A stretch of DNA of 64,000 nt from Sialis fuliginosa (taxonomy: Eukaryota; Arthropoda; Insecta; Megaloptera; Sialidae): contig OY540812.1 of the NCBI GenBank assembly GCA_961205875.1, positions 8,866,001-8,930,000 of the forward strand. Reading direction: 5' to 3'. Within the stretch, counting starts at the first letter, position 1. Each line of letters begins with the position of its first letter. Below the pieces are notes generated by a model, which worked only from the letters and a program-made list of their open reading frames with translations, made no database searches and was not told the DNA's origin. Shown piece after piece: positions 1 to 12,420 of the stretch. The position numbers were made by a program, and so were the translations under genes.

Positions 1-91
1 ATATTATAATAATCAAATGGGAGGAGCCTACTAAGTTTGTGATAAACGAAAATGAATACAAACTGCAAGACCATTAATGCAGGTGACTGTA
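1..91 (+). mobile_element. MITE, TACAGTC-end family, cut by window edge
   Basis: This stretch is almost identical over about 90 bases to 13325-13414 (it includes the shared words AATGGGAGGAGCCTACTAAG and GCAAGACCATTAATGCAG). It ends at GACTGTA, the same end as the fuller copy. The left part lies outside the window. It is the 3' part of a short non-autonomous DNA transposon with TA targets; a third, older copy lies inverted at 59341-59580. No coding potential is seen. Confidence 0.7.
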
Positions 92-920
92 CCTACCTAG
101 TTGGATTAAGATTATATTCTGATATTACGAGTATATAAATTAAGGTCTACATTTTGATCTCCCACAAATTTTAACCTTTACGTAGCTCTATTGGTGCGTA
201 GTATCTATCTTGTATAGTTTACGAGGTGTTTTACTGTGACGAACGGACAATAATATAAGAATATAATTATTATAGTTTATGATTATTTTTTAAACTTGTT
301 TTTCTGTCCGATTTTTTTAATTTTACATTTAAAAGAAAATGTACAGAAGTAAATATATGTTATTTTGTATACTCCTTAGTTGTTAATATAATATAATATA
401 ATATAATATAATACAAAGACAGGTGTGTTAAGTTCATGATTCATGACCATACGTAACTGTTAATAAACAATGTTGTAATGAGAGTACTAAGTACTAACGT
501 ACTGCGTACAACGCTATTCTATTTCATTGTCATTACTCGACATTGTGCATAGAGAATGAAAGAGGGCATTACTACTCCCTTATTCCAGCCATCTGCAGAG
601 ACCTAGTCCACTCCCCCCGCAATTCAACAATACACCCCGTCCATGCGAATTGTGCAGTAATCATTGTATGAGCATTTTGCAGTAGATTTTACTCTCGACT
701 TCATTATGTTATTTAAATTAAATCTGAATATACTTGAAATTAATTAATAGAAGGACAAATGAAGAGAAATACGAGTAATAAACTAGTGCACTGTTTTTTA
801 ATTTTAGGTTTTATTCATTAAATTTTAAAATGTAAAATTACTACTTACTAAAAATAATGGTTGAGTATAATTCCTTAGTTTTAATAAATGATAAAAATCA
901 CACATTAAACAATACACTAT
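92..920. other. AT-rich non-coding stretch with ATAAT microsatellite
   Basis: No gene is seen. Positions 383-411 are a short array of a five-base unit (ATAAT, about five copies). A slightly GC-richer patch at 560-660 has C-runs but no recognised element. The small open frames here have no protein-like composition. Confidence 0.5.
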
Positions 921-1227
921 AAAGGGCCATCCATAAATTACGTCACACGTTAGGGAAGGGGGGGGGGGGTCGACGAAGTGTGACATTATGTGACAAGGGG
1001 TGGGAAGGGGTCCTAAATTTCGTGACATCACATTTCAAAATATATCATACTAGCTTTTTGTAGACATTTTAAACATTTTAATAATTTTAAGGTGTAAAAT
1101 TGCAAAATATGTGACGTCATATTAGGTAGGGGGGGGTCTCACAAATGTGACCAGATGTGACAAGAGCGAGGGGGGGGGGGGTAAAAAATCATGAAATTCG
1201 TGTGACGTAATTTATAGATGGCCCCTA
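921..1227. mobile_element. MITE with CATCCATAAATTACG termini
   Basis: The left end reads (A)GGGCCATCCATAAATTACG and continues CACACG. The right end is its inverted match, with TGACGTAATTTATAGATGG followed by CCCC. Inside both ends sit long G runs (959-970 and around 1170-1182) and paired 'gtgacaagg' words, so the whole unit is roughly symmetrical. This end sequence is widely dispersed in insect genomes as a non-autonomous element. A second copy lies at 53121-53622. The target is probably TA but not certain. The open frame on the minus strand across it is a shadow. Confidence 0.8.
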
Positions 1228-2543
1228 ACAGCTGTAATTAAAAAAATGATAATTGCAAATCGATTTTTTTTTGCATATACATTTACATATATCAACTATT
1301 TATTCTACTATATAGCATCTGGACAACTGTACATTTACTTAATAAAGCAGAAATCATTTTTTTTAGTCGGATTTTGAATGAAATGCACTTTTGAGATTCA
1401 AAATTTATTACCATGCTAAATCAACGTTTCCAACAATATTGCCAATTATTAATTATTAAAGAGACAAGAAACACATTGTTCTGATTGGCATTTTTTACTC
1501 CGACTAGGAATTAGTAGAATTTTCAAAAATCATTTGTAGGTACATATTTACACAGATTGTTTAAAAAAATGTTTTTGAAATTTATTTATATTTATAATTT
1601 ATTATTTAATACTTATTAGTAAATTAAGTAATATCAATACTACATGTCTTATATCAATATCTTTCAAATAACATAAACGTCTCACCTGTAATGCTTATTT
1701 TAAAATAATAATAAATACACTATTTTATAAATTACCATTTCAAAAACATTTATTTCCTGTAGTCACGTTTACAAGTTAGTACATTGCAAACTGTTTACCG
1801 TTATAGAAAATTCTCAATAAATGAAACAGTTTCACTTCTTCTTCATTCATCAGCACAAAGAATTTACTTTATTTGTTCGGCACAGTTCCGCCCTGCAAAT
1901 AAATCTACAATAGATTTGATTCTCGCAAAATAACTGGAAAACGGGCGAAAAAAACATTCCCTTCCGCTTTGAATTACTCCTAAGTCTCCACCTTTCGCTG
2001 TTAATCTTTCAAGTGTCATTTGTCAGAAGATGAAAAAATCTAAGTAAAAGAAAATGTACATGTACATGTCTCCCTTTTGTTTTTACTTTTGCATTGTTTG
2101 CTGCACAATTGGGAATACTGTTGGAACTTACAATGACTATGTTATGTACGAATATCTACAGAATGTGTAAAAAATATCACTATAGTCATTGCTTTGATGA
2201 AAAACAAGAATAGTGAATACTAAAAAAAATACAATTTATTTTTTTCATTGCTAAATTACTTCCTTGTAAATATAATTTCTATAAGAAAAAGGTGTTTAAA
2301 CACTTACAATTATCATTACTTTATATTTTATGAATATTTATATGATGTCTACTTACATAATAATATATTAACTTATATTACAAATTCAATTCAGTTTATA
2401 TTTTATAAGATGCTATAAGTCATACCCCAAACTTACGTTAGTTTCTATTCTAGATGCATGTTATAATTCGATAATGTCCGCTATTCGAAGCAATTTTGGA
2501 TGCCGATCAGACATATCTATAGAAATGGTTAATTATCAATATG
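1228..2543. other. AT-rich non-coding stretch
   Basis: No gene or clear element is seen. A weak inverted pair (TAGTCGGA near 1365 and TCCGACTA near 1500, each next to GAAATGC or GCATTTTT) may be the ends of a very old small transposon. Otherwise the stretch is low-complexity A/T with poly-T tracts. Confidence 0.45.
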
Positions 2544-3012
2544 TACAGGATGTCCTACGGTAAGAAGTTGAAACTAATCAGCTGTGATTTTCAAACGGAT
2601 GCTGTTATTGAAAAAAAAATAGCGTTGAAAAGAAGAAAGTCTGCAGTTTCTGTTAAAAGTAATACAAAAAGTTTTTTTAATGCAGATTTATTGCCAAAAA
2701 ATGAAGTGATGAAACCCATAAGTTTATATAAATAATATTTTATAACCTTTTTTTTATTAACTTTATGTTTTCCGTATTTAATACGAAACCTACTACAAGA
2801 ACTGCCATACACTTTTCTTCTCGCAAAGAAGCACTTTTCGTGAGTAAAAGTCAAATAATTCATTTTGACGTGCACGTATTTGCTTCTACCATAGCCTAAA
2901 TAAAATTGCAGACTCGCCTCTTTTTAACGCATTTAATGTTTTTTTCAATAACTGCATCCATTTGAAAATGACAGCTGATTAGTTTCAACACCTTCCCGTA
3001 GGACATCCTGTA
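2544..3012. mobile_element. Mariner-like MITE, copy 1
   Basis: The ends are TACAGGATGTCCTACGG and its inverted match CCGTAGGACATCCTGTA, so the element sits in a TA target. The inverted match runs on for about 75 bases (GTTGAAACTAATCAGCTGT and then AACGGATGC). The 'TACAGG-TGTCC' start resembles mariner and rosa-type termini. A homologous copy at 12421-12974 shares the ends and an internal block near the right end (TTTGCTTCTACC, AATAAAATTGCAGACTC). No transposase frame is present; the two short open frames inside follow the repeat and should not be read as genes. Confidence 0.85.
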
Positions 3013-5224
3013 CAATACTGTACATATATCTAAGTTCTCTATTTTGTATTCCTTTGTATACTTCATATATTATAAAACTGAATATACAAATTATAAATAC
3101 ATGCATTTGTATGAACAAATGAACATATATTTGTATTGTTAAATATTCGAGTAATAATGAAAAAATCTTTAACTTCAACATCTGAAAAAAATTAATCTTC
3201 TTGTATTTCTACCCTCAATAAAGAGATAAAGAGAAAGCTGAATGATGATAAAAATGTATTTTTCTGGAAGATCACACATTGTAGTGTACTATACAGTGAT
3301 GTTTAATCTGTGAGTAGATTTTTTTTCGGTATCACGTCAAAATAACATGTATACATTTTTTAAGAATTATATGGAAAACATATTTTCTCAGTCTCGTATA
3401 CGCGACGAAACTGAAGCAAAACCAATATTTTTTTACGGGACGAGACCTGTAGGGGGGCCCAAACAGTCCACGTAGTCCTACTTCGGAACCCTTATGGCAT
3501 ACACCCGTTTTTTTTTTAATTTTTACAGATTTACTTTTTCAAAAATCCTTCCCAGAATGCTCATTTTGCATTTAATTCATCACAATCTTCTAAATCTAAA
3601 AGAAATCAGAATGAAAACGTACAAGGATCGTCTAATAAAAATAGTTATTTACCACTGGTATGACAAGCGGCCGGTAGTCTTTGCTCGATGGTTTGACTAA
3701 TTGCAAGTAGGCTGGGTACACTAGACTCCTACGTACCGTGAAGTAGCAGCGACACATTCGCTTTGACTTTGAGTACATTGTTCGCGACTCCGAATGAACT
3801 CGCATGTTTTGTCAAGATTGGATGGCGTAATTACATGTCTCTAAGAGAGGGTGGCAGACTTATCTGGCTAATGTGTATGGATTAACTTATTGTATAGTAA
3901 AGATAATATTGTTTTGGCATGTTAACTTATTGCTAAGTGATGACAATTAATGATAGATTTATTTATTACTGTCTAACAACGAAACTTTAGTAAGAACAGG
4001 AGATAGCCAAAACAATTAACACCATTTTTGTAGATTCCATAAAAGTATGTGATAGCAAATTTAGCTCATATCGCCAATGGAAATTTTTGAAAAATTAGAA
4101 AGATGATTTATCGTAAATAATGTTTAATTTTTTTTCTTTTTTTTACAAATTTGATGCCAGCAGAATTGGTCGTACTCAGTACTGACACTGTCGACGACAT
4201 CAAGGAACTTAGATATTTCTATCGCAACCGCCAAATATTGTACTTATTCTTTAATAAAATAACTGAAAGTATTTCAAAAAATTACTTTTTTCTGTAAAAT
4301 CGACTTTTTTCGCTTACGGTGGTCATGGATCGAAATAATGAAACTTTTTCAATACATATTGAACTTCCTAAAATATCTATTTTATTGAGCTTTTTTATAT
4401 TTTATGCATAAAATTGAATTAAGCCAAGATAATCTTTATTTATATACCTATAATGAAAAAAAAATAATCTCAATATTAGAATATACCTAATTTAAAATTA
4501 AATATTTATTAATTAATATTGTGAATCTATTTTTAATATAAATATAAACCTACCCGTATATTTTTGTTAAAAAATTGTATTTTTAATGTTTTTTGTAAGT
4601 CAAACAATGTCTGTCATCATGAAATAACAAGCGACATGTTCGTTTTATACGTAACATGAAATTTATTAATAAAAAAAATCTTCTAGCCCTACAAAAATGT
4701 CATCGTCGAATTCAACATCCGAATTGGACATTTCCGTCAAATCAATCACAAAATATCAATCATAAAAAATCTTATTACTGTTGGGTAGTATTGAGAAATC
4801 TGAGCACCAGCTGCACTAGATGACGTAGCACTACATTTCGTCGCGTTCCCCTACGTCAGTGGCGTTCTAAAAAAATGGTAATGAATTAGTACACTTGATT
4901 TGAACGACAAAAAATCGTTGAAATGGAAAAATGATTGACATATTATGGATAGGTCCTTTTGGAAATGTACATATTTAATACTTACAAATAATATTATATA
5001 AAACTAAATGAAAAATCTGTATTTGTAATAGTAATACTGTCTATATATCCCTGCTAATACAATTTACAAAAGAAATTTTAGTTTAAAAACAACAAAATCT
5101 ATTATATGTAACTAATAGTCATAAATTATGATTCTTCAACAGGTAATCACTGATTTTTTTATGTATATAGATTATATTAACTATTATTTTATCAATAAAA
5201 ATTTGTTTGCTGATATTTTTTTAT
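3013..5224. other. AT-rich stretch with GAGAC-rich patch and inverted CRE-like pair
   Basis: No gene is seen. Positions 3394-3452 hold words of the GACGAGAC type that recur elsewhere in the window. At 4821-4828 and 4851-4858, TGACGTAG and CTACGTCA form an inverted pair 22 bases apart, inside a GC-richer patch (4800-4870); they resemble CREB/ATF sites. The rest is A/T-rich with no recognised element. Confidence 0.4.
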
Positions 5225-5420
5225 TAAAATACGAGAATAAGTAGCTCGGTACGAGAGAGGGAAATACGGGGTGCCCAAATGTGGAGAGTGGGGATGATGT
5301 GACCAATCATAACAAATATAGCCTTATAACTCAACGCGAGAAGGGGAAAATACGTCATCTGGGCTGCCCAAGCTGATTGGTCAAAAGCTACTGAGACAAC
5401 CTGTGTATTTACTAACCTTG
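5225..5420. promoter_or_regulatory. GC-richer island with paired CCAAT boxes
   Basis: Two CCAAT boxes face each other: GACCAATCA (CCAAT at 5303-5307) and TGATTGGTC (ATTGG at 5376-5380). They are flanked by an inverted pair of gtgcccaa-type words. NF-Y-bound promoters and enhancers often have such boxes. It could equally be the relic of a small inverted-repeat transposon. No transcript structure is visible. Confidence 0.3.
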
Positions 5421-7262
5421 GTTTTTAATTATGTAAACGACACTGATTGTGAGTACGTGAAACAAATTATTAGACTAAAACCCGACTGCACTAAAATAAT
5501 ACAACTTAGAAATTATCTTTAAAAAGAAAAGTTTTCACAAAAATGTGCGATTAGGTCTGTTATATGAAACTTTTTCCTTTTAAAGACTCTTTGGTTGAAA
5601 TATTTGAACGTAGTCCGATTTTAGTTTTTTAACTGTCAGTAAGATTTCTTTAATAAATACGCTTATAATAATAATTTTAAAAATACATTTAGTCCTATTT
5701 AAAAATATCAAATTAAAAACAAATAATAATTAAAATGAATGTATTCAAAAACAGTACCAACAACGTACTTATTATTATGTCAAGTTTATCGCATGTGTAA
5801 TCATATATTTATTTAGAAGTATAGAACACAATAATACATAGTAGCACAGTTTTAAATTGGTACGCTTTTTTCTCTTGTAGCCATCGGCCTTGCCCATTAT
5901 TTACAAAGGGGTAAGAAACAAGGGTGCTTGGGGGTGTCTAAGAGTCACCCCTACAGTTGACACAAAACACAAACGCATGCAGACGCACTGATTTTAAAAA
6001 AATGAAGGGTTGTGTGAAAGAAGTGTAATATGCGCGTGTTGTGAGAAGAAAATTACTTTTGTAGATGAATGGAATGGATACCCTACGTTCCATATTCATG
6101 CCGTTTCCTGAAAATTAAAAAAATCTAAAGTTTCAATAGTTAATTCAATGATAAAAGTATTCATATATCTCAGTATATAGCCGTTACAATAGGAAAATAA
6201 AGAAAATAATTAACCGCAAAATGTTGTGGAAAGTTGTTGGCGGTATACTTTCTTCTGAATTAATAAATATTTTTGCATTTCATTATTTTTTGTTACACGG
6301 AGAAAAATATTTCATAACAATTACTCAATTTTTAAAGGAATATTACTATTTGATTCAGTATTCTTAAAACAGAAGACAATTTTATAATTCTTCCATATTA
6401 ATGATAATATACATTGTAAGGAATCTAGTGAAATTTTACTATTCTGTATCATAAAAATTAAATGTAGTATTGTACAATATATAAAAAAAAACATTTGTTG
6501 AGACAAGTCTGTCTTATCAAACTTAATCAGCAATGGACAGTATGAACATATATATATACATATATATATCTCTCTCTCTCTCATACACACACCCACACAC
6601 ACAAATATTCTATTTATAAAAGTAAACTGATAACACAGCACTGACGAGACTTAATTTGCGTTTGTTTCTATACATTCCTAGGCCACGTTTTTATAAAATT
6701 GCAATATGAATTGTAATTTTTGCGTGCAGAATCTAAATCTATAACTCAACAAATAATTCAACTTAAGAATAATTAGTTGAATAAATCATGTAAATAATAT
6801 TTATGAACATAGTAAAAATTGTGTATTATAAAAATTACAATGAAGATTGTAAAAGTTATTGAATTGACTGATAGTATTTTTTTTATACAAAATTGAAAAT
6901 TTTGATCTGCAACTGTAATTTTTAATAAAAAAATCCTCTCCATTCTTCTCCATGTATTATAATAATGAGACAGTAAATGCTGAAGATACACTCTTTTTCG
7001 AATTGTTTAAAATTAAAACACACCCATATCACAATTTATGCTTTATTAAAGTAAATAATGAAATACTTAAACATATCGTAAAACACTCGTAATTGTATTT
7101 TAACATGAAACGTGCCTAGCATACAAAAATATCCAATTATCACTTCACTTATACGTACTCTGTGAACTTCCACTCAAAGATGATTCAGTGTAAATAATTA
7201 AATATTTACGTACCTACACAAAATAACTTTAAGTTCAGCTTAATAAAAATTGGTTTGGTGTA
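5421..7262. other. AT-rich stretch with TA/TC/CA compound microsatellite
   Basis: No gene is seen. Positions 6548-6603 form a compound microsatellite (TA, then TC, then CA dinucleotides). A patch at 5876-5995 (ggccttgcccatt and gagtcacccctacag) is richer in complexity and may be conserved, but nothing identifies it. The 106- and 72-codon minus-strand frames here have low-complexity translations. Confidence 0.45.
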
Positions 7263-7872
7263 AATTTTTCGAAACACAATTTTTCGAATCACAATTTTTC
7301 GAATCACAATTCTTCGAATCACAATTAATTCTTCGAATGAACAATTTTTCGAAAAATTTAAGGTTTATTGTTCAAATTTTATTTAGTTAATAAAATATTA
7401 AGTAAGTAATATTTGGACATTTTACGATATCCATACTAATATTATAAATGCGAAAGTGTGTTTGTCTGTCTCTCTGTTTGTTACCTTTTCACGGCTAAGC
7501 CGCTGAACCGATCTTGATGAAATTTGGCAGTGAAATAGCTTGTATCCCGAGGACGGACATAGGCTATTTCAACAAACAAAAGAAAATCGCTTAAATTGAA
7601 TTTATTAATAAACCAACTTTCAAAAAACATACAAATCAACTTAAATATAATTCGTAAAATGTCCAAATATTACTTTACTTAATATTTTATTAACTAAATA
7701 AAATTTGAACAATAAAACTTAAATTTTTCGAAAAATTGTTCATTCGAAGAATTGTGATTCGAAAAATTGTGATTCGAAAAATTGTGATTCGAAAAATTGT
7801 GTTTCGAAAAATTGTGATTCGAAGAATTGTGATTCGAAAAATTGTGATTCGAAAAATTGTATTTCGAAAAAC
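7263..7872. mobile_element. Foldback element with 15-bp tandem-repeat arms
   Basis: The arms are inverted copies. The outer part of each arm is a tandem array of a 15-base unit (like TTCGAATCACAATTT on the left and ATTCGAAAAATTGTG on the right), about five units left and nine or ten right. The inner arm is unique sequence (7355-7427 against 7652-7722) ending in ATTTGGACATTTTACGA. The loop (7428-7651) holds a Helitron-like fragment. Arms of tandem subrepeats are typical of foldback-type DNA elements. The 61-codon frame at 7736-7921 is only the translation of the array. Confidence 0.75.
7430..7600 (+). mobile_element. Helitron-like 5' fragment in the foldback loop
   Basis: The fragment begins TCCATACTAATATTATAAAT, then GCGAAAGTGTG, a TGTC-rich stretch and 'gctgaaccgatcttgatgaaatttgg'. 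This is the 5' region of the short insect repeats whose complete form here is 52895-53042. The expected 3' hairpin and CTAG end are not found. It probably jumped into, or was captured by, the surrounding foldback element. Confidence 0.6.
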
Positions 7873-8454
7873 TCGCCAGATACCTAAAAATTCCAGGGTT
7901 TCACATCAAGATGAGTCTTGATTTAAGGGATTGTCAATAATTAATATTTCAATATGATTCAAGATTTTTTAAATTATACTGTAAAATATAATGTAAGCAA
8001 TATTTTAACATGAAAATGCTAGACGAGACAAGGACGGCACTTTCAATTGTAAAATCCGAAACTGAGACGAGACTGATGTTTTGTATAATAAAAAAAAACT
8101 TAAATATATAAACTTAAAACAAAACTAATGATTTACAAATAAGAAAGAAATAATGAATATATACAAAAATTATTTATTTGTTTATCAACATTTTTTTTAA
8201 GAACTAAAAATTATTTATATCTGTATAAAATAAGCTTACACATGTAAATTAATATATGTCTAATAAATCGCTTAAACACATTTGAAATAACACAATTAAA
8301 TTTTAATGTTACCCAGAAGAATATTATAAAATTTAATAAAAAAATCCCAAATCAAGCACCACAACGACGCTATTATAAAATAAACTGATTTATTGCTTGA
8401 ATCGTTAGCAAAATATTATATTTCAGTACTTTTCAACATATATAATATGCGTAG
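7873..8454. other. AT-rich stretch with GAGAC-rich patch
   Basis: No gene is seen. Positions 8034-8076 carry GACGAGAC, GAAACTGAGACGAGAC and similar words, like those at 3394, 31210 and 63735. The rest is simple A/T-rich sequence. Confidence 0.45.
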
Positions 8455-8590
8455 AGCAATGCGAGGGAGCAGCCCTTTTGAAAAGCCCACCCTCCACCGC
8501 ACAATTCGGCCATATCTCAATCTATGCAATCGAACCCACGGCCCGAGAACTCGGCAACTAGAGTAGGTCACGTGTCGGACATTTCTTACC
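8455..8590 (-). repeat. Possible tRNA-derived SINE relic
   Basis: Read on the minus strand, the stretch has GGGTTCGATTGC, close to a polymerase III B box (GGTTCGANTCC). A GTGACCTACTCTAG stretch about 35 bases before it could be a worn A box. It is GC-richer than its flanks. No second copy is in the window and no tRNA fold is convincing, so a conserved non-coding island is the main alternative. Confidence 0.25.
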
Positions 8591-9615
8591 ACTATAAATT
8601 TACAGTGAATCTTTAACGATACCGTTCACAGTATCGGCAACGACCCGTTGCATTTTCATGATGGTAACGTACAGTGATTGTTCAAATTCTTTTCGATAAG
8701 GAAGTGATGTCATTGAACGGCGGTTTCCTGGCATAAATGCAAATGGCCGATTTAATTTATGGGTCACATGATTCACCAACAATATAATGCTATGCATGGT
8801 TTTTTGTTAACGAAACTGTAGGGTTACGAATGTATAAAAATTTACTTAATATTTATTATACTTACGTTAAGATTATTCCACAAAATACAATTTTATTTTA
8901 ATATTTGATAAAGAACACATACAATGTTAAAAATTTGGTATAATCCTTCTTGTTTATTTAACATTCGTAAACATTGGCCACCCTCAATTTAAAATGTCAC
9001 ATATGAGTATGTATTCATGGTCCCCGTATGTATGTATGTGTGTTTGTTTGTTTAAAAATGTTTGCACAATGCACATAATCATAGGGATAATATTTATGTC
9101 CCATAGTTACTTGATTCTTCCATCCAAGTTGACATTGGACCATAGTATTTATAATTATATATGGTTTTGTCAATTAAAGAATCATTATAATTTTTTGTTA
9201 GTTCAATTTATATTCTCATGTTACTTTTTTTTAATTTTGCAACATCTATGAAGCAAAAAAACACATTCAGTATAATGATAAAAAAGTATTTGAATCTGTC
9301 TTTGAATTCGAGTAGTCAATATCACGGAAGGGACATTATTAGTTTGAAATTAAATAAAACCTATTTCCATAGCTAACAACATACTTGTTTCCTAATTTCA
9401 ATATTTTCACCATTTAATAACTTATTTACAAGTTGTAAAATTAAACCCCAACAATAAAATACCCAATCAATGATTCAAAATGTAAAACGTATGAAATTTA
9501 AATGTGAAGCACCTAATCAAGTACTCGGCAACCCCTAACTACAATAGATACTCCACCACAAATCATACGCACAAAGTTTGCAAGTGTCAACAAAACAAAT
9601 AGAATTATTATTTTT
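8591..9615. other. AT-rich non-coding stretch
   Basis: No gene, repeat pair or notable motif cluster is seen. The 85-codon plus-strand frame at 8994 has a low-complexity hydrophobic translation with no recognisable domain. Confidence 0.5.
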
Positions 9616-9619
9616 TATT

Positions 9620-9800
9620 TCGCTGCGTGAGTCATGAGCGAGCAGGCTCGGCAATGGGTAAGAAATCAACGCAAAATAATTGCACTAAGCCGATAAGTGA
9701 AGGGACGCGCAGCGAAAGACTATGAAATATTGACGGCACGCGACTGCACGGTGCCCCCGATGAGGAGTATCGCGCTCTGGGAGTAAGAAATAATGACCGG
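9620..9800. promoter_or_regulatory. GC-rich island, candidate conserved non-coding element
   Basis: This block is much richer in G/C and complexity than its flanks. It contains TGAGTCATG (an AP-1-like core TGAGTCA), GCACTAAGCCGATAAG, GGACGCGCAGCG and CACGGTGCCCCCGATGAGG. All six frames have stops, so it is not an exon. Such islands in insect gene deserts are often enhancers, but conservation cannot be tested here. Confidence 0.3.
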
Positions 9801-10914
9801 GATTTGTATAACTACTGTTTTTGTCATGTGTACATGTAGTAATGAACCATTACCACATGCGATTCATTCAACATTGTAAAGAAGTCGTTTTTAATGGTAT
9901 AGCTACCAAAAAATCAGTAAAAATTATTATCATTCTAAAACGAAACGAACGTTGACTGATAGAATAGCTAAATTGATGCATCTTATACCCAGAAGCCAAT
10001 ATCTGTATTAAGATCACTGCAGAAGCCTTAAAGCTTATTTTAAAATGTATTAATGCTTATATCTAGTCAGCTCATTTAATTAAATTGAAAGAGCTTTATT
10101 CTCTATCAAAAATTATAACATGAGAATACTTACCTACATATGTTTGACGCTCATTAAATTTTATTTAAAAAATAAAGAGAATTTAATATTCTATTAAATA
10201 ACTAATCTAAAAAATATGTAGGTACCTACCTACTTGTTTTTAATTTTCTTTATCTTTCAGTTTTAGAATTTTTAATTACAGTGGTACAAATTTAACGTTT
10301 ATAATTTATGAGATATAAATGTAGTTTAAAAAGTAAAGAGGATTAAATATTTAATAACTATTCTTAAAATATATCTATTTCTCTTTAGTATTCTATTAAT
10401 TTCAGTTTTATATCCAGTTTTATGTCCAGTGTTATAATAAACTTACTCGTGAGCAGAAGTAAACCAAAAATATTTTTACAGGATACCGAATTGTATTGGA
10501 AATATTTTGCTTTACTTTTACTTGTGATCGAATCCTTTCTTCTCAATCATAAATAGATATTTTATGTATAAGTGGTTTTGAACTTTCGCTATCTCCTTCT
10601 TAAGAGTCACCTTTATAAACCAATATAATATAATATAATTAATAACCATGAGTCATTTAAAAAGTAAAAAAAAACAACAGATTCTTAATTTTGAATGAAT
10701 AACAATTCTTAACTCAATACATATAATTTTTTTTGTAAATAATGATAATTATTTTGATTCTATTCCCCTTTAATGTAATTTTTGTTGATAATAAAAAATT
10801 TATTAAACTCTATAAGAACGTTTCGAATTAACAGAAATTTATTATAATTTAATATAATTTACACAATATATATATATATAAATGTATGTACGAATCAAAT
10901 GAATCTTAAATACT
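9801..10914. other. AT-rich non-coding stretch
   Basis: No gene or element is recognised. Short ATATA and AATAT simple repeats lie near 10622 and 10864. Confidence 0.5.
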
Positions 10915-11185
10915 CCGAAACTTATTTCCTATTGATCATAGTTTCACGCGACGTCATACCGATAATGATTGAGTTGGGGGTCATAGCGCTTAAAAGGGGG
11001 TCTTATGAACAGATTATCGAGTGCAGATTGGACGGGTATCGGTGGATTGGCCCATGTAGGATATGCGATGCATCCATCTGTCAGTCGAAGACAGATTGGT
11101 AACACTGCATGTCAGCTTTGATTAATGCAAGTTTAATTTTTATTCCATATGAAATTGTTCAATTGACTGATTGTGAGTAAGTAAT
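10915..11185. promoter_or_regulatory. Complex island, candidate conserved non-coding element
   Basis: This is about 270 bases of balanced composition within A/T-rich DNA. It includes TTTCACGCGACGTCATACCG (with a CRE-like GACGTCA), GGACGGGTATCGGTGGATTG, GCGATGCATCCATC and TGATTAATGCAAG, which looks like a homeodomain/POU-type site. The 67-codon frame across part of it is not protein-like. A distal enhancer is my best guess, by inference only. Confidence 0.3.
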
Positions 11186-12420
11186 TGATATTGCAATTAT
11201 GAAAAGCATTTAATAAATGTTGCCAGCTGTAAGTGAGATTTAATTTAAATAAAATTAAATGAATCATTTAAAAGTATAATCAAAAGAAGAGAGAAGAACG
11301 ATTAGTTTCATGAACTGGAAGCGAAAAACAAAAATTAATAATAGGCATAGGCGCTATTCAAAAAAAAGAGTAACAATCAATTTCCGGTTGTGAAATAGTT
11401 TAAAAAAATGAATATTGATTCTAAATATAAAATTTCACCCTTCTATGTTTTGTCGTTTTTGAGTCTTCATACAGACAGACACGCAGCCATCATGGGGAAA
11501 TTAATCAAAATGGATTAAGATAACAAATAAGTACCAAATTTTAATTTTTTTACACCCAAAAGCCAAGATCCATAAAAAGTAAAATTGTTTATTTTGACTT
11601 TGAATAAATAATTAATCTTACAGACCTACCCACATTATAACATTCCCTGCGTTTTAATTTAACAAAATTCCAACTAATAATATCCTTACTTATACCAAAG
11701 GGAACATTTTAAAATCATTATAAACTAACAAATCAAACAATTTATTAAACTCCCCGTAACATTATCATTTTGAAGGTAATACGAACATCATCAATATTCC
11801 TTCCCCACACACGCATAAAGGAATTAACTAAATGCCAACAGGATTTAGTAGGTTGCGATAACATGTAAAACAGACAAAACACACAACCCTCTTTGCCTTG
11901 AACCTCTTCCATCACACAAGACTAATTCGGACAAGATAAAAACTGAGTCACTGATCCCAGACACCCTTGCAATCAATCTGTATATGGCCGTAAGATATGT
12001 ACACACTGGCTTACTATAGAATTCTGGCACAGTTATACTGGCTATTATGTTAAATTGGGCAGCACCAGATAATGAAATGCACGATGTATGTATATGTAAT
12101 AAATATGTATACAGATATGAAGTGACTCATCCGTCGAGTTATACAAAAATATATGGGAGATTTTATGCCTGCCTAATATAATTACTGATAGTAAATTAAG
12201 TTATTGCTTTCACTTATAAGTTTATCTGAATGGTTTGCTGAAGTAAATGTGTTTGTATAATGGGTTTATGAAGAAGGGGGAATGATTACTTGATAAATAA
12301 ATAATCTTTTAATTTTAATGGGATAGACGTTAAAAATGTCTACAGCTAACTATTCAAAAATCCACACATTTTAGAAAGATATACATTAAATTTTTCATAT
12401 AAAATCTTATTAATTGTATT
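11186..12420. other. AT-rich stretch, mildly complex at 11840-12060
   Basis: No gene is seen. Positions 11840-12060 are of higher complexity (CCCAGACACCCTTGCAATC, GGCCGTAAGATATG) and could be part of a regulatory region. No repeat pair is found. Confidence 0.4.

Noticed and set aside
6321-6641. 106-codon minus-strand frame
   Set aside because: Part of it is the translation of the TA/TC/CA microsatellite, the rest is I/F/K-rich; no family recognised.
7263-7872. CRISPR array
   Set aside because: Units are contiguous without spacers, and the host is clearly a eukaryote.
7736-7921. 61-codon open frame with an RKIVI repeat
   Set aside because: It is the translation of the 15-bp tandem array in the right arm of the foldback. 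A 15-base unit keeps the frame by arithmetic, so no protein need exist.
8455-8590. tRNA gene on the minus strand
   Set aside because: A B-box-like word is present but no cloverleaf or acceptor stem can be drawn; kept only as a weak SINE relic.
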